DNA of 64,000 nt from Promethearchaeota archaeon. GTDB taxonomy: Archaea; Asgardarchaeota; Lokiarchaeia; Sigyniarchaeales; SOKP01. The DNA lies in NCBI GenBank assembly GCA_030603385.1, contig JAUVXW010000001.1, forward strand, positions 248,001-312,000, in the 5' to 3' direction. Positions within the stretch are counted from its first letter, which is position 1, and each line of letters starts with the position of its first letter. The notes beneath the pieces were generated by a model. That model made no database searches. It was not told where the DNA came from and saw only the letters and a program-made list of their open reading frames with translations. Positions 1-8,242 of this stretch are shown piece by piece. The position numbers were made by a program, and so were the translations under genes.

Positions 1-2
1 TT

Positions 3-3000
3 TTTCTAGCCTTTAATCCCGGTTATATGCAGCGTACAATGGCAGGATTCTTTGATAATGAAACAATTGGTGTTTTTGCTACTCTATTGACATTTTTATT
101 TCTTTTAAAAGCTATAAGAACTGGAAGATTTCTATTTTCTATTCTTGCTGGTCTTTCCTTAGGGTATTTGTCTCTAAGTTGGGGTGGTTATCAATTTGTT
201 TACTTAATTATCCCATTACTTTGTATTATATTAATCCTTACTGAAAAATACAATGAAAATATACTAATTTCTTATGCTGTTGTAGAAGGAACTGGTTTGT
301 TAATCTTTTCTTTATATACAGGTTTTAGTTATGATTCCTTATTCTCAGATTTAGAAATAGGTGGCATTTTTCTATTTACCATAATTTTAATTATATTTCA
401 TATAATACAAACAAAAAAAGCCGAACAACCATCTTTATATAAAAATATTATAAATTTTGTAAAGTGGGGTTTTGTACCCGCATTAGTAATTGGTGCAATG
501 ATTATATGGATTGCTCCTGATATTCTTCCTTTTGGTTTTGGTGGGCGGTTTCAAACGATCCTTAACCCTTTATTTCGCGAGGATGTAAGTCTAATAGCTT
601 CAGTTGCAGAACAGATGCCAAGTTCATGGAGTGTTTTCTATTATAATACATTAATTCCATTAATTTTAACACCTCTAGGTGTTTATTTCTGTTTTAAAAT
701 TTTAAATGCTCCAGAAATTTTCCTAATTGCGTTTGTAATTCTTATGTTCTATTTTACAGGAAGTATGATTCGGATTATATTAATGTTTTCACCTGCAGTT
801 GCTTTGATGGGGGCATATGGATTAGTAAGTATTTTAAAAATTTTTGGTAGTTTTTTAGGAGAAAGGAGAGAGGGCATTAGTAGAAAACGTAAAAGACAAT
901 TAAAAAGCACAATAGGGAATTCTGAAATCCTTGCTATATTTATGGTTGTTGGGTTTTTAGGTGTCGCTCAAATTGTTCATTCAACAGATATTTCAATTGA
1001 CCAATTTTCTTATAGTCAAATATCACCGGCGGGTGTTATTCATGATTGGGAAGAATCTCTGATGTGGATGAGATCTAACTTAGAAGGGACTGATGTAGTT
1101 GTATCTTGGTGGGATTACGGCTACTGGCTTACCCCAATAGGCAACGTCACTACAGTTAATGATAATGCAACCATGAATTCAACTAGAATCGGTTTAACAG
1201 GTATGGCTTTAATGCAGACTGATGAAATTTACAGTGCAAAAGCATTTCGTAGCTTAGGTGCAGATTATGTCTTAGTTTATTTTGGTTTAATGATTAGTGG
1301 ACTAGGAGGAGATGAAGGAAAGTGGCCTTGGATGGTAAGAATTTGCAATGACAGATATGCAAGTTATAAAAGGTTAGGTATGGAGGAAGATAATTGGGGT
1401 GAAGATTTTGTATTTAACGAAAGTGAGTACCAAAATCCTGATACTGGAAGAATGGGTGCTAAGTGGTTTAATAGTCAGTTAGTTAAGTTGATGTTTTATG
1501 GTGTCCCAACTAATCCGGCTGATATAGAGCAAGGAGACATAAGGGCGACTTATGTTAATACAATTAACAATGAAAATAATCCTACTGATGATGGTAAATT
1601 ATGGAAAGATTATATCCCTAACAATGGATTATATGATTTTAACATATTTTATCCAATATATATCTCAGCTTTAGGTTTAGTTAAACTTTATAAAATTGAC
1701 TATACAATCTTAGAATCTAGTTTTATGATAGAAGAAGCAGAACTTTTTGAAACTGGATATGCTACATTCAACCTAAAAAATACTGGTACGAAAGATTTAA
1801 CCATAAAAAGTGTTGAAGTAAATGGAATTGAATATGATTTTGTAATGCGTGAAAGTGGTGATCCTACTATAGTCGAAAGTGGTGATTCAGAAATGGTTTG
1901 GGTAGACATTAAATCGAAGGGTACAACTTTTCAGGAAGATGATGTTGTACATATTAATGTAACTGCAGAATCTGTAGCATTACAAGGAAAAAAATATGAA
2001 TTTTCGAATGTTACGAAAAATTTCTTTGTAAAAGAACCGGAACAAGGCGCTATTAGAATTAATAAGGAAAACAGTAAAGTAATCCAAAAAGATTCTTCAA
2101 CAACTGACATATATCTTGAAGTAGAAAACATTGGAGATACAATTGAAGTCTTGGAAAGGTTCTATCTCAATACCGATACTGTAGAAAATAGAATTAATCC
2201 TAATAACATTGATTATCTAAGTGGTTCATCTATTTTAAAACCAGGAGAAAAAGTAGATGTATATATAAATGATGTTTTTACTGACTTTTACCCTATTAGG
2301 AATTATAATAAGATTGGAGTTGCCAGTCCTAATAATGTAAGTGATGAGGTGTTATTTACTTCAACTATGGAAAATTATTCTATCTCTATCTTAAGTAAAG
2401 AGAGAATAATCTCCCCCGAAGCTTTAGCAGCAATTAATAGTAATGATAGAAAACATATTCCTATTAATTTCAATTTGTCTCATGGCTTTACTTATGAAAA
2501 TGGAAGTACAATACTTAAAATTAATGTGAAGAATACTGGAGATATTATATTTGGGATAGATTCAATTTATTTAACAGAATCTTTGATTGAAGTTGATTTT
2601 GCTGATTTCTATACAGAAAGTGGAAGTCTACTTTTGGATAAAGACGATGAGGATTTTATAATTATTGAAGCAACTGACTATGGGGATTTTGAAATCAATG
2701 ATGAGATTTTAGTTTGCATCACTGGAAGCTTCGGGACAACAGTGACTTCAGATATAGGCTATATTCATACAATAAAAGATGAACCAGATATTCAAATAAT
2801 TGAAAATATCGATAATACAATGACATCCTATATTTATGCAAATGAAACGGGGAAATTAGTAATTAAGAACACTGGAGATGAAACAGTAACAATTGATAAA
2901 ATATATGTAAATTCCTCTTTAACTAGTAATGTTACATATCTCTATGGAAATCCTTCTTTAGATGTTCAAGAATGTGCAATAATATCATTCGATATTCCGA

Positions 3001-3455
3001 ACTTGATGATAAATAAATCAAATGAGATGATTGTAAATGTTACAACAGCAATTCCATCAGTATATACTAATACAACATTAAATGCTTATGTGGATCCCGT
3101 ATATTATGATATAACAATTGATGATGATGGCACTTCTATAGAAAGTTCTTTTAACATGACTTTATTATTTACTAACACTGGAGAGTTCAATGTTACAATT
3201 GAGTCTGTTTATGTAAATGATACTTATATACCATTATCTCAACTTTATGCTTATTTTAATGATACTTGGGTACCATTAACTAGTAGTAATATAGAGGCTT
3301 TTGAAATTGGTGCTGGAAATTCAATGGAATTAACAATCAGTGTTAATGATCTCGAATTGATAACAGGACTAACGATTAATGTTGATGATGAAATAGTAAT
3401 CACTATACGAACAGAAGAAGGTGCGGAGATTATTCATGAAGAAATTGTTACATAA
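3..3455 (+). CDS. aglB: STT3/AglB-type oligosaccharyltransferase catalytic subunit, 5' end cut by window
   Basis: Transfers a lipid-linked oligosaccharide to asparagine in N-glycosylation; membrane protein with its active site outside the cell. The frame stays open to the window edge before the first Met at 27, and that region reads as protein, so the real start lies outside. Counting from that Met, residues 5-12 hold the AGFFDNE segment typical of STT3. Many membrane segments follow up to about residue 280. An SVAE motif (SVSE/TIxE type) lies near residue 192, WWDYG at about 361-365, and a DxxK-type motif (DEGKWPWMVRI) near 427. The last 560 residues form a beta-rich outer region with about five recurring units built on N-T/I-G-x-x-x-x-x-I-x-x-I/V-x-V-N near residues 583, 700, 835, 946 and 1049. 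The protein has no C-terminal membrane anchor. The family call is firm; the role of the long tail is inferred. Confidence 0.93.
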   Translation, partial: FLAFNPGYMQRTMAGFFDNETIGVFATLLTFLFLLKAIRTGRFLFSILAGLSLGYLSLSWGGYQFVYLIIPLLCIILILTEKYNENILISYAVVEGTGLLIFSLYTGFSYDSLFSDLEIGGIFLFTIILIIFHIIQTKKAEQPSLYKNIINFVKWGFVPALVIGAMIIWIAPDILPFGFGGRFQTILNPLFREDVSLIASVAEQMPSSWSVFYYNTLIPLILTPLGVYFCFKILNAPEIFLIAFVILMFYFTGSMIRIILMFSPAVALMGAYGLVSILKIFGSFLGERREGISRKRKRQLKSTIGNSEILAIFMVVGFLGVAQIVHSTDISIDQFSYSQISPAGVIHDWEESLMWMRSNLEGTDVVVSWWDYGYWLTPIGNVTTVNDNATMNSTRIGLTGMALMQTDEIYSAKAFRSLGADYVLVYFGLMISGLGGDEGKWPWMVRICNDRYASYKRLGMEEDNWGEDFVFNESEYQNPDTGRMGAKWFNSQLVKLMFYGVPTNPADIEQGDIRATYVNTINNENNPTDDGKLWKDYIPNNGLYDFNIFYPIYISALGLVKLYKIDYTILESSFMIEEAELFETGYATFNLKNTGTKDLTIKSVEVNGIEYDFVMRESGDPTIVESGDSEMVWVDIKSKGTTFQEDDVVHINVTAESVALQGKKYEFSNVTKNFFVKEPEQGAIRINKENSKVIQKDSSTTDIYLEVENIGDTIEVLERFYLNTDTVENRINPNNIDYLSGSSILKPGEKVDVYINDVFTDFYPIRNYNKIGVASPNNVSDEVLFTSTMENYSISILSKERIISPEALAAINSNDRKHIPINFNLSHGFTYENGSTILKINVKNTGDIIFGIDSIYLTESLIEVDFADFYTESGSLLLDKDDEDFIIIEATDYGDFEINDEILVCITGSFGTTVTSDIGYIHTIKDEPDIQIIENIDNTMTSYIYANETGKLVIKNTGDETVTIDKIYVNSSLTSNVTYLYGNPSLDVQECAIISFDIPNLMINKSNEMIVNVTTAIPSVYTNTTLNAYVDPVYYDITIDDDGTSIESSFNMTLLFTNTGEFNVTIESVYVNDTYIPLSQLYAYFNDTWVPLTSSNIEAFEIGAGNSMELTISVNDLELITGLTINVDDEIVITIRTEEGAEIIHEEIVT

Positions 3456-3478
3456 GAGACACCGCGGATATACTTCAA

Positions 3479-3502
3479 TTTTTTTTTTACTGCTTTTTTT
3501 TT
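3479..3502 (+). terminator. T-rich terminator after STT3
   Basis: Two T runs (10 T at 3479-3488 and 9 T at 3494-3502) begin about 24 bases after the STT3 stop. Archaeal RNA polymerase terminates at such T tracts without needing a hairpin. Confidence 0.55.
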
Positions 3503-3609
3503 AGAAAAAATCAAAAGATATTATTCATTAGAATATCTATAGACTTATCTTTTATATATTATATTTTGTATAAATTAAAAATTAATTAAACATAATAAGT
3601 AAAAGTTAT

Positions 3610-5646
3610 ATGATTATGGACTTTCAATTACAAACTGATTTTGAACCTGCTGGTGATCAACCCTTAGCTATTCAAACTCTAACCAAGAATATTAAAAATG
3701 GTAAAAGGTTTCAAACCTTATTAGGTGCCACTGGGACAGGAAAAACTTTTACAATTGCTCAAATAATACAAGAAGTTCAGAAACCAACATTAGTAATGTC
3801 TCCTAATAAAACATTATGTGCTCAATTGTATAATGAGTTTAAAGAACTCTTTCCTGAAAATGCCGTTCACTACTTCGTTTCTTACTATGATTATTATCAG
3901 CCAGAAAGAATATTTCATTAAGAAATATCTCTGGAAGCATATATGCCTGTTTCAGGGATGTTTATAGAAAAAGACTTCAGTGTGAACGAAGAAATAGAAA
4001 GATTACGATTGGCTGCCACTCACGCTATCAGAACAAGAAAAGATGTTATAATAGTTGCTTCTGTTTCTTGTCTTTATGGAATTGGGAACCCGGAGGTTTG
4101 GACAGCAGTTTCTCTCAGTTTAGAAACAGGGCAAGCTATTAACCGAGGGGAAATGTTGAAAAGACTTATTAGTATTAATTATGAAAGAAATAATATCGAT
4201 TTTAAACCAGGTATAGTAAGGGTAAGAGGAGACATTATAGATATTTGGCCAGCATATTTAATTAATGCTATACGAATTTCACTTTTTGGGGATGAGATTG
4301 AATCAATTCAAGAGATACATCCAATTTCAAGTGAAGTATTAAATGATTTACCTAATTGCCGAATTTTCCCTGCTACTCATTTTATAATTCCAGAAGAGAA
4401 TAAAGTTAAAGCTCTTGAATCAATAAAGATTGAATTGAAAGATCAACTTGATAAATTTAGGAAAGCGAAAAAGTATGCCGAGGCACAGCTATTAGAAAGA
4501 CGCATTAAATTTGATCTGGAAATGTTAAGAGAAATGGGTTGGTGTAAAGGTATAGAAAATTATTCTAGGCATTTAGATAGAAGAGCTCCTGGTTCTCCTC
4601 CCATGACATTAATCGACTACTTCCCAGAAGATTTTCTTATTGTAGTTGATGAATCTCATGTTTCAATTCCTCAAATTCACGGGCAAATAGGTGGAGATAG
4701 ATCTCGTAAAAAAAATCTTGTGGATTATGGTTGGCGTTTACCAAGTGCCTATGATAATAGGCCCCTTACTTTTGATGAATGGGAAGATAAAATTAAATAC
4801 TCAATCTTCATGAGTGCTACACCCGGAGATTATGAATTAAAGAAAAGCGGGGAAATTTCAGCAGAACAAATAATTAGACCTACTGGTCTCGTAGATCCTC
4901 AAGTTGAGGTAAGACCTGCGAAGAATCAAATTGATGATTTGTTAGGAGAAATTAGAAAAGTCGTAGACAATAATGGTAGAGTTTTAGTTACTACACTTAC
5001 AAAGAGAATGGCTGAAGATATTGCGGATTATTATTCCGAGTTGGGGGTTAAGATAGAGTATTTACACTCAGAGGTAGATACTGTAGAAAGATTTGAGATT
5101 TTAAGGCAATTAAGATATGGAACTCATGATGTCATAGTTGGGATAAATCTATTGAGAGAGGGATTAGATCTACCTGAAGTTAAATTAGTTGCGATTTTAG
5201 ATGCTGATAAACTTGGATTTCTACGCGATAAAAGGTCTTTAATTCAAACAATTGGAAGAGCTTCTAGAAACGTAGAAGGGAGAGCAATTTTATATGGGGA
5301 TAGAATGTCTGAAGCGATGAAAACGGCAATAGACGAGACCAATAGGAGGAGGAATATACAGATTGCGTACAATGAGAAAAATAATATTACACCCCAAACA
5401 ATTAAGAAAAATATTTTAAAATCTTTATCTGAGGAAAAAGAATATAAAGAAAGAGAAGTGAAAAGATTAAAGCAAAGCGTTAAAGCGAAAATAGAAAGAT
5501 TACAAGAGGAAGGGGATATTGAGATTGTGATTGAATATCTTGAAAATAAGATGTATATGGCTGCTAAGGAACTTCGATTTGAAGACGCAGCATATTTGCG
5601 TGATAAAATTAAGGAGATAAAAAAGGCTTATAAAAAAACATCATGA
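3610..5646 (+). CDS. uvrB: Excinuclease ABC subunit B, interrupted by a 30-nt in-frame insertion with a stop
   Basis: UvrB is the helicase-like damage-verification subunit of nucleotide excision repair. Walker A (GATGTGKT) starts at residue 39. The chain runs to YYDYYQPE, then four extra codons (RIFH), a TAA at 3919-3921 and five more (EISLE). It resumes exactly where UvrB should, with [13 protein letters not shown]. Both halves share one frame. Removing the 10 extra codons leaves about 668 residues, a normal UvrB length. All later motifs look intact, including the DESH box near 4651, the GRASRN motif near 5258 and the C-terminal UVR domain. The interruption falls in the beta-hairpin that clamps DNA, so truncated pieces should not work. 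Either the gene is freshly broken or the stop is bypassed. Start at 3610, or 3616 by a second Met. Confidence 0.9.
3901..3936 (+). other. Hairpin-forming 30-nt insertion inside uvrB (possible bypass element)
   Basis: Relative to the conserved UvrB protein the extra DNA is 3907-3936 (or any equivalent register from 3904-3933 on). GAA at 3904-3906 and GAA at 3934-3936 bracket it. It folds on itself: CCAGA 3901-3905 pairs with TCTGG 3930-3934, and ATATTTC 3910-3916 pairs with GAAATAT 3922-3928. The loop is ATTAA at 3917-3921 and contains the stop codon. Identical take-off and landing codons, a stop in the gap and a hairpin are the hallmarks of T4 gene 60-type translational bypassing. A small palindromic insertion that simply kills the gene is the main alternative. 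Confidence 0.6.
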
Positions 5647-5687
5647 AATTTATCTTTTAATATTAACTGATTAAATTAGGAATCATT

Positions 5688-5756
5688 ATGAGCGAGAATT
5701 CGATTATTATCAAAGGAGCTAGACAAAATAATCTCAAAAATATTAATGTCATTTAA
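5688..5756 (+). pseudogene. Remnant of uvrA N-terminus (22 codons)
   Basis: An ATG-started frame just behind uvrB reads MSENSIIIKGARQNNLKNIN, then V-I-stop. This matches the first residues of the intact UvrA at 26269 (IVIKGARQNNLKNIDVKI) almost position by position. It stops before the Walker A motif. It is most simply the stub of an ancestral uvrA that followed uvrB, left behind after deletion or relocation. It is too short to be functional. Confidence 0.8.
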
Positions 5757-5852
5757 ACTCTCTTAGTCTTTTATAGTTGAAAAAGCTATATATAAAAATA
5801 ATCTATATATATCTATTGAATAATATATTCAAATTAAAAAAAGGAGAAAAAA

Positions 5853-6614
5853 ATGGTAAGTGATGTTTTAATTTATGAAGTTAAAGATCAAATAGCATAC
5901 ATTACATTAAACAACCCAAAGCGAAATCTACTAGACCCTCCTTTATGCAAAGCTTTGGGAGAAGCATGGGAGCATTTTGCGGATGACCCCGAAAGCAGAG
6001 TAGCAATTCTCAGTGCAAATGGTCCGGACTTTAGTTTTGGCGCAGATCTTAGACACAAGGGCTTATTAAAAGATCTTCGTAAAGCATTTCCCCCGAATGG
6101 TACCAAAATCCTGAAACCCATCATCGGAGCTGTCCATGGAACTGTTGCTGGAAGTGGATACGGAATTGTAATTCGCGGTACAGATATAACCTATGCTACA
6201 GAAGATACACAGTTTATCTTTGGAGAAGCCTGGGTCGGAATAGTTGGTGGAATTTTGGAATATTCACCTTACATGCCCTTTAAGATAGCTATGGAATTTT
6301 ATATGGGAGGGCAACCAATGAGTGGTAAACGGGCTTATGAAGTGGGGTTAGTCAACCATGTAACAAAAAATAGACAAGAACTCATGGAAGAAGCTACCAA
6401 AATGGCTGAAATACTACGTGACAATGCGCCATTAACATTAAAAGCGATTAAATACGGGCACTACAAGAATATGGAGCCTGCAGCAAGAAAAGCGACGCGT
6501 TTAGCGCAGGAGGAATTTAATGCGTTTATTCAACCTCAATTAGATAGCGAAGACCTGCAGGAAGGTATCGCAGCGCTTAAAGAAAATAGAAAGCCAATAT
6601 TTAAAGGACGCTAA
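5853..6614 (+). CDS. Crotonase (enoyl-CoA hydratase/isomerase) family protein
   Basis: A 253-residue single-domain crotonase fold. The oxyanion-hole segments are visible: FSFGADLRHKG near residues 56-66 and GAVHGTVAGSGYG near 89-101. A glutamate in the FGEAWVGIVGG segment (about residue 129) matches the second catalytic Glu of enoyl-CoA hydratase. The first catalytic Glu appears replaced by a hydrophobic residue, so classical hydratase chemistry is doubtful and an isomerase or other acyl-CoA reaction is possible. A strong ribosome binding site (AAGGAG) precedes the ATG. It follows the uvrA stub and is probably transcribed alone. The substrate cannot be read from the sequence. Confidence 0.85.
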   Translation: MVSDVLIYEVKDQIAYITLNNPKRNLLDPPLCKALGEAWEHFADDPESRVAILSANGPDFSFGADLRHKGLLKDLRKAFPPNGTKILKPIIGAVHGTVAGSGYGIVIRGTDITYATEDTQFIFGEAWVGIVGGILEYSPYMPFKIAMEFYMGGQPMSGKRAYEVGLVNHVTKNRQELMEEATKMAEILRDNAPLTLKAIKYGHYKNMEPAARKATRLAQEEFNAFIQPQLDSEDLQEGIAALKENRKPIFKGR

Positions 6615-6874
6615 CAACTTGGATCGGTATTTTTTCTCGAGACAAGAAATAAAAGAACTATTAAGAAGATCGGTAAGAATTGGCACTGATTTATTATTAG
6701 TTCTCTTACTATTTTATTTTTGAAACTACTTTCATTTTGAATCTGGATGAACATGTATATACCCTAATAGTTATTCTTATTAACAAACGTATCTATAAGA
6801 AAAAAAAATGTTTATTGGATATCTTAGCGTTTGTTTTAATTTAAAAAAACCTAAGAATTTAACTTAAAAAAAAA

Positions 6875-7984
6875 TTAAATTAAACTAAAAAGATCTATGC
6901 TTATTCCTTTAGGGTATTCGTCTCTTTCTTTGACCATTTTAATTGCGTTATTAGGACAATTCACAGCACAGATTCCACATCCTATACACACTTCTTCTCT
7001 GACTTTCATTTTTTCGTCTGATAAATCCGGTTTATTTGGCCAAATATGATAAATTGCTTCATTTGGGCATTTTTTCATACATGTTTCACATTTTGTACAG
7101 AGTTCCATATCAAATTCAGGAGTAAAATTGGTTTGATTTACACCCTTATAATGATGTAATTTTGCGGGGAAAAGTACTCCACAATGGCAACTGCAACAAT
7201 TACAAATCCACCTTGAGGTGTCCTTACTGGTATCCGCAACAGTATTATGAACAAGTCCCGCTTTCTCAGTATCTCTAATAAAGTCAATGGCTTCTTCCTT
7301 AGTTAATCTTTTTGCCCCTTGAGCGATCTGTCTTTCGGCTGCTTCTCCAGTTAAAAAACAACCCATTTCAGCAGGTGCTAGTTCACAGGGCTCACCCGTA
7401 TATTCACCAATTAACCGACATTGACAAGGAATGACAGCAAAAGATTTATTTTTATCGATCATATCTTTAACTACCTCAAAAGGAAGTACTTGAGTTTGAA
7501 CATCTAAAGATTTATTAACTTTAATTAACTTCTCCTCAGAGTCATATGGAAGCAAAGGACGGAATCCTCTTCTGATATTATCAACTTCTTCTAAATCTGG
7601 TGTCCTATTCTTAAAAATGTATCGGTAAATCTCCGCAACTTTGTGAAGATTTTCTTGGGAATCCTTACGTCTTATGAAATACATTTCAAATATACCCGGT
7701 ACAAGAGGTATTAATCTATAATCTGAACCAGATTTTAAAATAGTACCATTTCTTGCCGATCTTCTTAATATTTCTTCTATTTCTTCTTCTGAAATACCTG
7801 ATTTTTCCGCTAATTCTTTTCGTGAGATTTTTATACCAACATTATTAAATTGAGACAGAATTTTAATCTCATCTTCGTCCCAGAAAATTTTCATTAGTTT
7901 GTATACTTTTTTGTGTTTAGGAGCAGTTATTCTTCCAATTTGTAGTTTTTGTCTTACAATTTCATAATAGTCAACTTCAGTCAT
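6875..7984 (-). CDS. Winged-helix and double [4Fe-4S] ferredoxin-domain protein
   Basis: The N-terminal 100 residues look like a winged-helix domain (KISRKELAEKSGISEEEIEEIL). A cysteine-rich middle follows, with CQCR near residue 190, CELAPAEMGC after it, and a CNCCSCHC cluster near 255. The C-terminus holds two ferredoxin motifs, CTKCETCMKKCP at 296 and CIGCGICAVNCP at 333, each able to bind a [4Fe-4S] cluster. Proteins of this layout occur in anaerobic archaea and bacteria, with suggested electron-transfer or redox-sensing roles. It stands alone on the minus strand between unrelated genes. Function is not established. Confidence 0.7.
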   Translation of the reverse strand: MTEVDYYEIVRQKLQIGRITAPKHKKVYKLMKIFWDEDEIKILSQFNNVGIKISRKELAEKSGISEEEIEEILRRSARNGTILKSGSDYRLIPLVPGIFEMYFIRRKDSQENLHKVAEIYRYIFKNRTPDLEEVDNIRRGFRPLLPYDSEEKLIKVNKSLDVQTQVLPFEVVKDMIDKNKSFAVIPCQCRLIGEYTGEPCELAPAEMGCFLTGEAAERQIAQGAKRLTKEEAIDFIRDTEKAGLVHNTVADTSKDTSRWICNCCSCHCGVLFPAKLHHYKGVNQTNFTPEFDMELCTKCETCMKKCPNEAIYHIWPNKPDLSDEKMKVREEVCIGCGICAVNCPNNAIKMVKERDEYPKGISIDLFSLI

Positions 7985-8200
7985 AAAATAATTGAGGTTT
8001 GTATATATTATAAATTTTTCATATTAACATGAAACTTAATTTTTAAGATTTCAAAATCTGTTTTAAGGAAAAAGCATGAGTTTTGCATACGAATTTTTCT
8101 TATCTTTCTATTGTTTTTATCCTTTTTAAGCTTCCTAGAGTTTATTAAAGCTTAATAAATACCATTTATCAGGAAACTTAAGATTATAGGTTTATAAAGG

Positions 8201-8217
8201 AAAAAAAAAAAAAAAAA
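8201..8217 (-). terminator. T-tract terminator of the binding-protein gene
   Basis: Seventeen consecutive A on the plus strand (T on the coding strand) lie about 25 bases past the stop of the minus-strand binding-protein gene. Confidence 0.6.
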
Positions 8218-8242
8218 TTAATTTTGAATTTATTATAAATTC

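Noticed and set aside
3610..3943. uvrB as two separate genes or a frameshift
   Set aside because: Both parts lie in the same frame and join perfectly after removal of 30 bases, so it is an in-frame insertion with a stop and not a frameshift or gene split.
6619..6723. 34-codon TTG-started frame with a hydrophobic end (FFSRQEIKELLRRSVRIG)
   Set aside because: Faintly like the start of a site-2 protease, but too short, with no supporting sequence downstream; may be chance.
8201..8217. Run of 17 A as a mobile-element mark or poly-A retro-insertion
   Set aside because: No target repeats or element found; its place after the binding-protein stop fits a terminator.
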